Assembly: GCA_916700875.1 (NCBI GenBank)
Contig: CAKAKS010000004.1
Span: forward strand, 15,052,444 to 15,116,443
Direction of reading: 5' to 3'
DNA length: 64,000 bases
Source of the DNA: Sebastes aleutianus
Taxonomy: Eukaryota > Chordata > Actinopteri > Perciformes > Sebastidae
In this document: positions 21,980 through 33,060 of the stretch, piece by piece
Position numbering within the stretch: position 1 is the first letter of the stretch
Layout of the letters: each line of letters begins with the position of its first letter
Position numbers and translations under genes: made by a program
The notes under the pieces: model-generated
The model's input: only the letters and a program-made list of their open reading frames with translations
The model's database searches: none
What the model was told of the DNA's origin: nothing

Positions 21980-23500
21980 CCCCTCTCCCGCTCTGGTGCG
22001 TTGGAGAGCATCCATCAATAATAACATGAGAGATCAGACAATCATATATCTGAGGAGTGGATGTTTGCTGCAAACTTGCAACCATTATAAATATACATAT
22101 GTAAGTATCTCTATCTGCAGGAAGACTTTATTAACTTTAGAACAAATCTACCTAGAAAGAAATGTGCATTTTATTTTCCTGATTCAGTGCAAATCAATGT
22201 CAACAAGAAGTAATGTTGAAGTCCTGTCAGGAGGATAAGCTTGTGTGCACTTGTCTGAAAGTGGAAACACCTGTAAATGGATGAGATGACTAATTGACCT
22301 CATAATCTTTGGCCTCAGTCGTCCTGCAAAACACTTGATTGGACTGAACCCCCTTTTGGATCTAAGAGGAGTCTCTTTAAAGACAGTTAACACATGAATA
22401 CATACATGAATACTACCAGCTATGCTCACTACAATGATAGTAAAATAGTGTTATTAACAGCTTTTCTGGTGTCCAAATGTATTGAAGGTGCAAATTTGGG
22501 CTTCTCACTGCTCCTAATTCAGTGTGATGCCTCCAGTCGAGTCGTCAAGGCCAAAGCAAAGCCTTTACATAACCAAAAACCACAGCTAAGCTGCTTAGTA
22601 AACCGATCTGATGTTTACTTCTAGGAAGGAGAAAAGACACACGAGCGCTGAGCTCCTCCACGTTTAAGGTTTTATCTCTCGAGACAAACCAGGGCGGCTC
22701 TTAGAAATGTACATAAAATTCACCAAAAAAACAAAAACAAGCTGTTGTGCATCACAGTTTTACTTTGAGAGCAGAGATGCAGGTGATATTTTGGGAACAT
22801 TAGATTGCGTTATAGCTACATCCACCATTGTCACTCCATTAATGATGCTTTCATTAGTCTGAACTTGTGCCAAATGTTTGCTGCTGCAGCAACCTAGATC
22901 ATTAGATCATTGTGGGCAATGTTGCAAATCATTGAGCAGGACTGTTTATGGCAATATTGGATTGATACTGAAGCTTTTGGCATCAATGTGATGAACTACC
23001 TAATGCCTTTAATTGAATTATTCAATGATCTGATTAGCCAAAAACAGACTCTACTACAAGGTTAATTTATACATACAACTGACTTTTCAGAAAATGTTCA
23101 ATATAATTATATATAATTGAAAAGTGCTCCTTAGTTGCAGCACAGGCTGACTCCATTAGAAACGAGTCTTTTCACAGCTGCAGACACTTTGATGTGTCAT
23201 AGCAGGAAACACACAGGTGGGATTAATATTTTTTAACGACGGCAGTCCATTCAGCTGCTTCTAGTATTGTGTCTACTGGCTCACTGTCATGACCTACTGG
23301 GACAATCACTTCTCTGTATTTAGACCATTTTTTCCAACTGGGAACTTTATTGGTTTGAGTAATTTTTTAAAGAAAAAAAAAAGTAAAAATTCTGATTCCA
23401 GCTTCTGAAATGAGAGTATTTTCTGGTTTCTTTACTCCTCTATGACAGTAAACTGAATATCTTAGAGTTGTGGACAAAACAAGACATTTGAGGACGTCAT
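21980..23500. other. Intergenic DNA, no gene seen
   Basis: Between the vexin-like gene and rrs1. In human this interval (VXN to RRS1) holds ADHFE1. I see no exon with alcohol dehydrogenase similarity here. Only short, unconvincing open frames. Confidence 0.5.
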
Positions 23501-23955
23501 CCTGGGCTTTGGGAAACACTTATAGACCAAACAAATTATCGATTAATCAAGAAAATAATCAAGAAAATATGTGGCATAAGTGGGGAGACTACTTGGAATA
23601 CATTGCTCATGTGGACGGACCTTGAAGTAAAGCACTGAAAATTGATTGGATGCTTGTAAATTAGGTTAGACCATGGTGCAACTGAATGTAGGAATATGTA
23701 TTTGATTTGTCTCTTTTATTTTATGTATTTATTTGAACACTAGGATTTTGTAGATATTATTTTTAAATGTATTAATTTATGTTTTTTTTAAATCTATTTT
23801 CTTTTTATGTTAATATTGTTTTGCATATAGGAGTTTGATTTGTGGACCAAAATGTGACAATGTTCATATAAAAAATCAATAAAATACTAATTATAAAAAA
23901 ATAATCAATAGATTAATCGTTAAAGAAAATAATTGTTAGTTGCAGCCCAACTGGG
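23475..23955 (-). mobile_element. Dispersed repeat interrupted by a second insertion
   Basis: Left part (CCAAACAAATTATCGATTAA) and right part (ATAGATTAATCGTTAAAG, then TTAGTTGCAGCCC) belong to a common teleost repeat whose consensus runs continuously through these strings. Here about 330 unrelated bases, ending in a LINE-like CAATAAAA tail near 23878-23886, separate them. This reads as a nested insertion. Confidence 0.5.
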
Positions 23956-24275
23956 AATCATTGCAACACATTCACTGATTACTTTACCACAACTCCAATG
24001 CGTTTCTTTAGTTTACTGTCTAAATGTTGTTCTGCATTAAAGTTTTGTAAAACTAGCATAAACTGTAGTTTACTATTTTATACTTTACAGCACTGGCTTA
24101 CTCTATTTTTGATGATTACAGTCAAATTACAAGTAATCAAAATGTCATATTTAGTCTTGAATAAAAACTATTTTTAGAGGGAAATCATTTTAGCCATCTG
24201 TGTAATCTGTGAGTTAATGACAAGTCAAAGTAATGTGAAAAAAAAGTCTGCTTTAAGATGTTTCATGGCTGTGAC

Positions 24276-24612
24276 CAGGGTCTGAAATCAAGTTTTTTCC
24301 TCACCTACCACTGTGGCAGGTCACTGAACATTTCTACCGGCCACTACATTTTTTTGTCTGCCACTTCTGAGATCTATGTAGAACGCTTTAGAATTGTAAA
24401 CATTGAATTAGTACAAGACAGTATAAATATGGAATATATCATGGAACTTTAATACCTGACTATTTCAAACTTAGGAATTGCTTTTTAAAATTGTATTTCT
24501 TAATATAAGGAAACATATCTGCCATGGTGGCAGGTGACCTGAAATTTCTACCTGCCACAGCCAACATTTATCCTGTTACCTAGCAGGTGGCAGGTGCTAA
24601 TTTCATTCCCTG
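24276..24612. mobile_element. Non-autonomous hAT element with perfect 8-bp TSD
   Basis: A 337-bp element flanked by GCTGTGAC on both sides (24268-24275 and 24613-24620). Ends are inverted repeats: CAGGGTCTGAAATCA at the left and, reversed, CAGGGAATGAAATTA at the right. Internally it repeats GGCAGGT/ACCTGCC motifs that could fold. The TIR and 8-bp duplication place it in the hAT superfamily. No coding capacity. Confidence 0.9.
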
Positions 24613-24886
24613 GCTGTGACTTTAAAAGATTCTGCATTTAATTAAAAGACAGGAACAGAAACACAATCTACTAAATTTTAATTATAAGTATTTGCCATTA
24701 ATACTACACATATTAAATCAGGTGACCTCCATGCATGAATGCTGGTAATTTACAGATGTGATGACAAATTTAAACAGAAGACACAGTCACAAAATCATAA
24801 GATGAGTCATTTCATGTTGCATCAATTTCAAAGTCCAGTCTGATGTTTTTGATGCCAAGGCACAAACAAGATATAGCAGATTATCC

Positions 24887-26005
24887 TCAACGCTTCCCAG
24901 GTTTGCCTCTCCTCTTCCCTCCTTCTCCTCCAGCTTTACCTTCTCTTCTTCTTCCTCCTCCTCCTCCTCCAGCTTTTCCTTTTCCTCCTCCTCCTCCAGC
25001 TTTACCTCCTTTTCCTCCTCCAAATTTACCTCCTCCTCCTTTCCCTTTCCCACCCTTCCCACCCATGTTTGATCTGCGTCCTTTCTTCCCTGCTCCCTTC
25101 TTGAACCTGGCTGCAGCCTCCTCTCTGTTCTCCTCTCTGATCTGTTTATCCACAGCCCTGGTGATGTCCAGCTTGGGCCCCTTGCCGCCCATCAGCTTCA
25201 ACAACTCCAGCTGCTTATGCTTCTCAGTGGAGAAGTCACCAATGAGTGGCTCAAACTTCCTCCTCTTGCCTGTGTTTTTAGGTGGTTTCTCTTTAGGCAG
25301 GCGGTCCTGAAACCTCCCAGCTGATGCTGTGGAGACTTTAGCCACACTCACAGCTTTGGAGAGGTCCTCTTTGTTCTGCTGAGCCATGGGGGTCAACCCA
25401 ACACCTGGCACTTTGACCTTCTGAGCTCTGGCGATGTTCTTCAGCCGGTTGTACTCATTCTTGGCCACTCTTTCTTTCTTTGCTTTTGCACGTTTTGCAA
25501 ACTGGTCCTCGTTTGGATCTGCAGTCACAGGCACCTCAATGAGCCACTCTTTGGTGTCATCTTTGGCTCTTTGGTAGCCCCAGCGTCTCTTCCAATCTTT
25601 GGCTGTTTCATCCCACACCAGGTTGGTCTTCTTCTTCTTCTGGATGCCCTTCAGTTTGGCGAACTCTTCCCATTTTGTCGGAGCTTTACGCTTCGGTGCT
25701 GGCTTGGTTCTGGGTAAAGGTGTTGTTTGTTCAGGTAGTTTTGTCACTATCGCCTCCTCGACTCTCTCAGTGGGCCGTTTCCAGATCTCGTTGATGAGAA
25801 GCTGCGTGTTGTCCCGAGCTAACACCCGTAAAAAGTCCTCTTTCTTCTCGTCTTTCTTCCACTCGATGCGGTTTTTGTCAGAAGCCAGCAGGTTGCCGAT
25901 GTCAAAGTCCAGGTCCAGCTCCTTCTGAACGGAGATGCTCTTCAGTTTCTCTGCATCTTCTTGTTCGGCTTTAGCTAACAGCTCCTCCACACTACACGAA
26001 GCCAT
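24887..26005 (-). CDS. rrs1: Ribosome biogenesis regulatory protein homolog RRS1
   Basis: Nucleolar assembly factor that, with RPF2, loads the 5S RNP onto pre-60S particles. Single exon, 372 aa (human 365). The first Met starts MASCSVEELLAKAEQEDAEK; the RRS1 family core follows (DLDFDIGNLLASDKNRIEW at about residues 30-50, RDNTQLLINEIWKRPTER at about 70-87, KRKAPTKWEEFAKLKGIQKK at about 105-125, WDETAKDWKRRWGYQRAKDD at about 130-150). The last 70 residues are a Gly/Lys-rich low-complexity tail (KGGKGKGGGGKFGGGKGG), typical of nucleolar proteins. This tail makes the opposite strand an artefactual proline-rich open frame. Intronless, as in mammals. Two E-boxes and an ETS-like site lie just upstream. 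Confidence 0.97.
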   Translation of the reverse strand: MASCSVEELLAKAEQEDAEKLKSISVQKELDLDFDIGNLLASDKNRIEWKKDEKKEDFLRVLARDNTQLLINEIWKRPTERVEEAIVTKLPEQTTPLPRTKPAPKRKAPTKWEEFAKLKGIQKKKKTNLVWDETAKDWKRRWGYQRAKDDTKEWLIEVPVTADPNEDQFAKRAKAKKERVAKNEYNRLKNIARAQKVKVPGVGLTPMAQQNKEDLSKAVSVAKVSTASAGRFQDRLPKEKPPKNTGKRRKFEPLIGDFSTEKHKQLELLKLMGGKGPKLDITRAVDKQIREENREEAAARFKKGAGKKGRRSNMGGKGGKGKGGGGKFGGGKGGKAGGGGGKGKAGGGGGGRRREGKAGGEGGKRRGKPGKR

Positions 26006-26030
26006 GTTGCTGTTGGATGTGTGAGCTCAA

Positions 26031-26096
26031 CACGTGGGAAACACACACACTGTGAGGTTCTTCCGGGTCAGAGTTGATGCTGATAAATACCACGTG
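26031..26096 (-). promoter_or_regulatory. rrs1 promoter: two CACGTG E-boxes and an ETS-like site
   Basis: CACGTG at 26031-26036 and 26091-26096 (the canonical MYC/MAX or USF site) and CTTCCGG at 26060-26066 (ETS/GABP core, reverse sense) lie within 95 bp upstream of the rrs1 start. Canonical E-boxes are usual in ribosome-biogenesis promoters. No TATA box. Confidence 0.6.
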
Positions 26097-27173
26097 TAGC
26101 CACAAGAGGTCCACGATGGTCCACTCAATCTGTTCTGTGATGAGATACAACTTTATTTATGCTTAGGGAAATATAAAATCTAAGGAAAAAAATATGTATA
26201 CAATGCCAAAATTAGGTTAACAGTATGGTACAGTCTTGGATTTAAAAAAATAATAATTGAATAATAGACATTGCATCTGTATATAACTGTTGCAAAGGAA
26301 ATAATCCAGGAATTCTTTTTTTATTTTATTTATTTATTGTATTATTATTTAAGCAGTGAGCTATACAATGAATACAAAAATAAATAAATAAATACAAATT
26401 AATAAGAATAAAAATAAACTACATAGAAAAAAAAATATATATATATATAAAATGAAAAGAAAACGTGTATTCTTGGATTTTTAAAATAATAATTGAATAA
26501 CAGACATTGCATCTATAACTGTTGCAAAGGAAATAATCCAGGAATTTTTATTTTATTTTATTTATTTATTGTATTACTATTTAAGCAGTGAGCTATAAAA
26601 TTAATACAAAAATAAATAAATAAATACAAATTAATAAGAATAAAAATAAACTACATAGAAAAAATATCAATATTTATATATAAATAAAATGAAAAGAAAA
26701 CGTGTCTTCTTGGATTTAAAAAAAAAATTAAATAACAGACATTGCATCTGTATATAACTGTTGTAAAGGAAAACAAATACCAATATGTTTTCTATGTATT
26801 TTATTTTTTATACAATTTTATTCTTATTGTATAAAAAAATAAACTACATAAAAAAACAATATCAATATATTTTTTATATGTAGTTTATTTTTTATACAAT
26901 TTTATTCTTATTGTATAAAAAAATAAACTACATAAAAAAACAATATCAATATATTTTTTATATGTAGTTTATTTTTTATACAATAAGAATAAAATTGTAT
27001 AAAAAAATAAAATACATAGAAAAATATATATATATAGAATGAAAAGAAAACTATGGTAGCATATTGCTGCCATGCCAGAAAAAGAAAAATGGATCAGTAT
27101 ACCATTATAACAGAAGTTTATTGTTATAACAAGATTTTTCATATAATAGCAAGATATTTTCACATTATTACCC
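26031..27173. repeat. Tandem duplication next to rrs1, copy 1
   Basis: About 1.14 kb starting at the rrs1 promoter E-box is repeated head-to-tail from 27174 on. Shared landmarks in order: CACGTGGGAAA, CTTCCGGGTCAGAG, CCACAAGAGGTCCA, TTCTGTGATGAGAT, the AT-rich block, then GTTATAACAAGATTTTTCAT and TTTTCACATTATTAC at the end. Inside, an AT-rich subunit of about 235 bp (CTTGGATTT...TTTAAGCAGTGAGCTAT...AAACTACATAGAAAA) recurs near 26236, 26472 and 26706. A LINE-like tail is suggested, reading in reverse, by AACTTTATTTATGCTTAGGG. Confidence 0.8.
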
Positions 27174-27771
27174 CACGTGGGAAAACACACTGAGGTACTT
27201 CCGGGTCAGAGCTGATGCTGATAAATATAAATACCAACCTGCAGCCACAAGAGGTCCATGTTGGTCCATTGCATTTGTTCTGTGATGAGATCAAATTTTA
27301 TTTATCCTGAGGGAAATTACTGTGCATTACAATACAAAGTGATTAGATGAAACTTTATTGATGCTTAGGGAAATATACAGTCTAAGATAACAACAATATA
27401 TGCAATGCCAAAATCAGGTTAACAGTATGGATCATATGAATATGTGCATCTTCTTGGATTAAAAAAAAGAGCTAAATAACAGATATTGCATCTGTGTATA
27501 ACTGTTGTAAAGGAAATAATCCAATAATTATTTGTTATTTTATTTTATTTTTTATTGTTTTATTATTTAAGCAGTGAGCTATAAAATGAATACAACAAGA
27601 AATAAATAAATTAAAATTAATAAGAATAAAATTGTGTAAAAAATAAACTACATAGAAAAAATATCAATATATATTAAAATAAAAGAAAACTATAGTAGCA
27701 TATTTCCAGAAAAAGAAAAAATATGCTTAGGGAAATATAAAGTCTAAGATAACAATAAACTGCGAATCCAA

Positions 27772-27805
<34 letters not shown>

Positions 27806-28070
27806 CAATGCCAAAATCAGGTTAACAGTATGGATTATAAGAATACATGTGTCTTCTTGGATTTAAAAAAAATTAATTAAATAATAGACATTGCATCTGT
27901 ATATAACTGTTGTAAAGGAAATAATCCAAGAATTTTTTTATTTTTTTATTATTGTATTATTTAAGCAGTGAGCTATAAAATGAATAGAACAATACATAAA
28001 TAAATAAAAACTAATAAGAATAAAAATTGTAAAAAAAATAAACTACATAGAAAAATATCAATATCAATAT

Positions 28071-28103
<33 letters not shown>

Positions 28104-28240
28104 GAAAAGAAAACTATGGTAGCATATTGCTTCCATGCCAGAAAAATAAAAATTGATCAGTATACCATTATAACAGAAGTTTATTGTTATAACAAGATTT
28201 TTCATATAATAGCAAGATATTTTCACATTATTACAACATA
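27174..28240. repeat. Tandem duplication next to rrs1, copy 2
   Basis: Second copy of the 26031-27173 unit, starting CACGTGGGAAAACACACTG and ending TTTTCACATTATTAC. It keeps one E-box (27174-27179) and the CTTCCGGGTCAGAG motif but has lost the second E-box. AT-rich subunits recur near 27451 and 27855, with (AT)n tracts at about 27771-27805 and 28073-28100. Confidence 0.8.
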
Positions 28241-28261
28241 AAAAACTTATCACGTTACGAT

Positions 28262-28450
28262 ATACTATGTCTTGTGATCCTGCTCCTGAAGGCTGTGCCA
28301 TCGGTGTGTGAATGAGTATTTGAATTAGATCCTGATGGACAGGTTGACACCTTTCACCTGCCATCAGTGTATGAATGGGTGTGAATGGGTGAAGCTGACA
28401 TGTAGTGTAAAGCGCTTTGAGTGGTTGGAAGACCACCATTTACCATTTTA
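28262..28450 (+). repeat. Common fish dispersed repeat (GTAAAGCGCTTTGAGTG family)
   Basis: The strings CATCAGTGTATGAATGGGTG, GTGTAAAGCGCTTTGAGTG and CCATTTACCATTTTACC are hallmarks of a very abundant teleost interspersed repeat, probably a retroposon 3' end. It is non-coding here, and the open frame crossing it is fortuitous. Confidence 0.6.
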
Positions 28451-28724
28451 CCCTTCTCCCTCAATGAAAAATCCAGAACATGCAAATATGTCTTCTACCT
28501 TTCAATTTCAAATTTTGTATTTATATATTGAGCTACATTCCCTTTTAATTTCCACACTATTAAAAAGTGTAAACTCCCAATTGTATAGACATAAGTATAC
28601 TTAACAGTTTGTATGTTGTTTTCCTTTTTCATATAAACAGTTTGCAAACTTAAGAAGGTATAGCTGAAATATCAGTGAATTTTTCTCCCCTGTGCAGAAC
28701 ATGAAATAAGTTCAAGAAAATAAC

Positions 28725-28988
28725 TAGGGCTGCCCCATCTTAGTCGAGTAGTCGACTAATTGTTCTTTTGGTCTTGGTCGGTTAGGATTTCTTAAGTCAA
28801 TTAGTCGTTTTTTATGCTTCTTTCATGCTTATTTCTAAGAAACTTATGAGTGCATCTCTGGTAAACACAAGATTTAAAGTGGTGCTTTTGTGGGATTCTT
28901 TGTGGAGAAACTCATGTTTACAGATATGTTGATTAAATCAACTAATCGATTAGTCGACTAAGAATTTCTTTGGTCGAGGACGGCCTTA
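28725..28988. mobile_element. Small hAT-like MITE
   Basis: Left end TAGGGCTGCCCC and right end, reversed, TAAGGCCGTCCTCG are imperfect inverted repeats. Subterminal AGTCGACTAA occurs in both halves. Flanks AAAATAAC and AAAACACC could be a diverged 8-bp target duplication. About 264 bp, no coding sequence. Confidence 0.65.
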
Positions 28989-28989
28989 A

Positions 28990-30030
28990 AAACACCAAAA
29001 TTACATGAGTGACAAAACACTACAGACAGTGCAGGGACACTTCAAATACCTTAAAAACAACAAGACATGAAGCTGAAATAGAAATAAATAAGAGTGATGT
29101 AACTCCTATAATGGCTGCACATCATTTTAAAGTTATGGAGTTGTGATAAACTTCTTAATAGGATTACTATAAGTGTTTTCATGAGAGATTAAGTTCACTG
29201 GAGTATTAATATCCTTCCTTGTCTGTCATGTATTCTGTAATGTGTTTCTCCCATAGATTCAGGGCTCTAATAACTCTATTTCTGTCCTTGTCTGCACTAA
29301 TTTGGAGGAGGAGATAGAGGAGGGGGAGGACAATTGACTGGTTGCTCAAAGACGATGCTGTTATTATTTTGGGCTCCAGTAATTATATTCATCGCCACAC
29401 TTGCCATGTGAATGCTAACACTCTGACAGGCGCAGAGATAAGGTCACAAGTGATGCTGTGTTTGGAAATGTGAGGAGGAAATGCGTAATTAGTGGCCCAA
29501 AGTCCCTGTCGTGATTTAGAGAGGGCTATAAGGTCCTCTGTGACGTGAATGTATATCGTCTCAAATCCCCCCAATTTAAAACATAGTCCACTAGTTGGCT
29601 GCTGGCGTCACTGCCCGTGTCACCCACTGTCTCCACAAGTGTTGAAGGCTTTTTGCTGACTTTTGATCCGGCGTGAATTCAGCCAAACGGGATTACTTTC
29701 CCATGGTGTTTCTTTTATGGGAGAATACACAGCACAGGCCGGATAAAGTTCTCTATGAGCTGTGACCACGGAGCTCTCTCAGTGTCTCCACAGCTCATAA
29801 ATGTGCTTAAAGGATAAGATTTAGAAATAGTTCTCTCCATAACATATCGCTGCTTTCATGTGAAAAACCCTCCACACAGGTTTTGATATTTTTATTTGTT
29901 ACTTTTCAGCCAAAGGAGCCCAAAGTAGACTCTTTTTATTCCAATTTCCTGAAAAATTGATATTTTGGACTCGCAGGAGGGTTTTAATCTGAGATTATGC
30001 AACTGTCTGAGTCCCACCTGAGTTCACAGT
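28990..30030. other. Intergenic DNA with a candidate conserved non-coding block
   Basis: No gene seen. The part at about 29330-29580 is of even base composition, free of recognisable repeats, and holds TAATTA/GTAATTA-type homeodomain sites, as conserved non-coding elements often do. Conservation itself cannot be read from one sequence. Confidence 0.3.
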
Positions 30031-30034
30031 GCAG

Positions 30035-30505
30035 CTGAAGTAAAAGTAGTAATACCACAGTGTAGAAATACTCTGTTACAAGTAAAAGTCATCTATTCAA
30101 AGTTTATCTTACGTAAAATTACAAAAGCATTAGCACCAAAATCTACTTAATATCCTAAAAGTGAAAGTACTCACTCTGCAGAATGGTTAATTTCATGATG
30201 ATATTCTAATAATTGAATCACTGATGCATTAATGCACAAGTGTACATTTTATATTGCAGCTCTAAAAGGTGGGTCTAACTTTAAATATACTGCAGGGCAA
30301 CGTAATCTATATATAATCTTGTTGGCTATATATTTTGTATTAATAATCTGAATCTGCAAAGTTATTAGTGACTAAAGCTTTAACAAAAATACAGTGGAGC
30401 AAAAAGTACAACATTTCACTATGAAATGCAGTGGAGTGAAAGTATAAAGTAGCAGAAAATGGAAATACTCAAGTAAAGTTAGAGTACCTCAAAATTGTAC
30501 TGGTA
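30035..30505 (+). repeat. Dispersed fish repeat, diverged copy
   Basis: Contains AAGTAAAAGT, AAAGTGAAAGTACTCA, GTGGAGCAAAAAGTACAA and CTCAAGTAAAGTTAGAGTAC, the signature of the same widespread repeat as 16920-17378, in the opposite orientation. Confidence 0.55.
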
Positions 30506-30509
30506 ACTA

Positions 30510-32500
30510 GAAATATAAAATATCTTGTTAAGGGGAATTGTAAAGAAACTTAAACCCAAACCAATTTCATTTACTACTATTTTTATAGTACTGTTGTAGT
30601 ACACAGTACTGTATTTTTGTACTGCACACACTGTGCTTAGAATAATTTACAAATAACTTTATTTTTATTTATTTATTACCTTATGCCTCTCAGATTCAAT
30701 GTTAATTTTAATTAATTTTGGCCAAGTTTCTCATGTAAAAGATAGAATATATCTGGTTAAATAAAGACAGATAAACAAAATAAAATAAATCAATTCCTCT
30801 CTCTATTTCTTTAAGTCTAATTCTAAAATTTGTTATCCATTTCTGCCCTCACTATCCTTTTCCATGATGCCCATGATTCAGTGTTTGCATGTTCTCTTTG
30901 TATTATGGTATACAAATCTCTTCAACACAGGGAGAACATGCAAAAGAAACAGTCCTTCAAACCTTTCTTTCTCTACATATGAAGTGATAACCTTAAACAT
31001 TTGAAATGAGTGATTATTTCATCCCTCACTACCACATAAGTGAAGCCAGATGCCATCTAATCGTCAGTCTGAAAGACATCCTGAAATAACTGCGATATAG
31101 CACCACGTTGTCATCCCACCTCGTCACATACGGCTGCTTTGTCACGCCCCTCAGCGTCACTTTATTATGAAGACTTTAAGCACCTTTGCACATTTTTTAT
31201 GAATGAATACAACTTGTGAATGGTTCACTAAGCAGGGACAAAGCCATAACTCTAACAGGATCAGTGGATTGCATTATTCAAAGGACTACAGAGACCATTC
31301 ATGCCGCATATCGTATCCTATTTATAGAACACATGCACATGTGCAGTTACAATATGGCATTTTAAGCTTTTCACACTGTTTTCCAAGCTTGTGTAGTATA
31401 TCTCTATCCTGCATCTCTTCACAGAGAAACATGTTAGTCATGTGAAGATCTGTGTGCTTCACTTTTTGTCATCTTTAAATACTGGTGGCCATCCATGAAT
31501 CACAGGGGGGAAAAAAAGGACAATCATTCATGCAAAAACTAGCCAGAGGCTTGAAACTTCCTTCTCCTTCAAAAAAGAAAGTTGACCTGTTAGCATCAAA
31601 GACGAGGTGAGAGCGCTGGAGGGAAAGATATAAAAGGACGCAAAATAATCTCATCAGCACCATCCTGGCATAAATCAGACGTGATTAGCTGCTGACAGTT
31701 TGCTTGTGTATTTATAGTTGTGTAATTATAAATACTTACTTGGCTGGAGAACAGAGAAGCTGTTTTTTACACATTTTATTCAGGATTTAGTGGAATACCA
31801 TTCTGTTTTGTGCCTTCATAGAACAAAATGCTTTATTTTTGTGTGGTTTTACAACAGACAAAAGGTGCTTTTTCTCTAAAATAAGCACCTGAGTGTGTAG
31901 AAGAGGATTTTCAAGCGTCACACGCGTCACCAGGGTATATAGGAGACTTAAGATAGATCCCACTGAGGTAAATTTCATGGGTAATAGCTTCACATGACAT
32001 GATTTCTCAGAAAGGAATCAATAAAAGGGACTGTCTGTCCAAGTTAACCCTAAGCCTGCTCATGCAAAACAAAAAAATCCACATGACTGAGCCGTTAGCT
32101 GATAGGCTTAGGCACTTTTGTATATTACATTCGCTACTTCCTGTTTCCATGGCGAAAGGGAAATGAGCGTCCCCTGGCGCACACAGTTTAGTTGGCTGAC
32201 AGCTGAGGTCAGGGACTTTATTGATCTGCTGTGGTTGGGACAGAGACACCATTTGGCCCAGCTGGCCTGCTGCTCTCAATCTATCGTCTGCTCCGCGTGG
32301 CATCTCGCACTCTGAGAAGGACAAGCCAGAAGATAAACTGCATCATCTGTTTGTTTTTGCAGGGTAAAAGGGGCTTCACCCTTCATTTTGCTGCGTCTCT
32401 CGTATTCATTTCAGATCATTTAAACATGACAAAAGAGGGGAAAAAGGTATTCCTGTGTTTCTGGAGCCAGCAGGCTATATTAGTGTGCTGTTTGCAGGTG
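30510..32500. other. Intergenic DNA, no gene seen
   Basis: Moderately AT-rich. Only short unsupported open frames; no repeats with recognisable ends, and no RNA gene. Confidence 0.5.
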
Positions 32501-32504
32501 AGCA

Positions 32505-33060
32505 GGAACAGCCTGTTCTCATTTCCAGTGCGTCAAATACCGACGCTTTGTCACGACCGTCGGCGCTCGATACTGTTGCACAAGGCACCATTTAGCGGCG
32601 GCATGAGACGCACGGGGCTTTCCATTAACTACAATGTTAACCCATCCGTGGCGACAGTAAATGCTCAGAGACAGTGCTGTGGTGACGTAGTTTAAAGAAC
32701 AAAAGAGACACACAGGGCAGGCGGGGGGGGAGGTGGATTGGTCTAACAAAGACCGCTGTTTGTGTCCCGTACGTCACCTTTCACGTTTCACTTTCACGTT
32801 TCACTTTCACGTTTCACTTTCACATTACAATCAACTGTTCCCAACATCAAGTCAAATTTGCACTGTAAAAATGTAGTCATTTTAAGCCCAACCATGTTTT
32901 TTTCCCCTAAACCTAACTAAGTGCTTTTGTTGCCTAATCCTAAGCACGTGTTTTTGTCTAATTCACAATTTAAGCACGTGTTTACTGCGACCGAAAAGTG
33001 ACGCCGAGGGGTCTGAAAAAGCGTCAGTATGTGACGAGCTGGGATGAGAACATGTTGGCA
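32505..33060. mobile_element. Non-autonomous DNA element with long inverted termini
   Basis: The left end (CTGTTCTCATTTCCAG...CGTCAAATACCGACGCTTTGTCAC) matches the reversed right end (ATGTTCTCATCCCAGC...CGTCACATACTGACGCTTTTTC) over about 60 bases with mismatches. About 555 bp. It carries a short ISRE-like tandem array (32777-32823) and a CTAAACCTAACTAAGT segment. No transposase. Superfamily not assigned because no clear target duplication is visible. Confidence 0.65.
32777..32823. repeat. 13-bp tandem repeat containing ISRE-like sites
   Basis: CACGTTTCACTTT repeats three times, with partial units at both ends. Reversed, each junction reads GAAAGTGAAAC, the core of an interferon-stimulated response element (IRF-binding GAAANNGAAA). 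Confidence 0.7.

Noticed and set aside
24843..25310. Long proline-rich open frame on the plus strand
   Set aside because: It is the antisense shadow of the Gly/Lys-rich tail of rrs1; the minus strand has clear RRS1 homology.
28011..28439. 142-aa open frame on the minus strand
   Set aside because: Runs through a common dispersed repeat and an AT microsatellite; compositionally biased and without homology.
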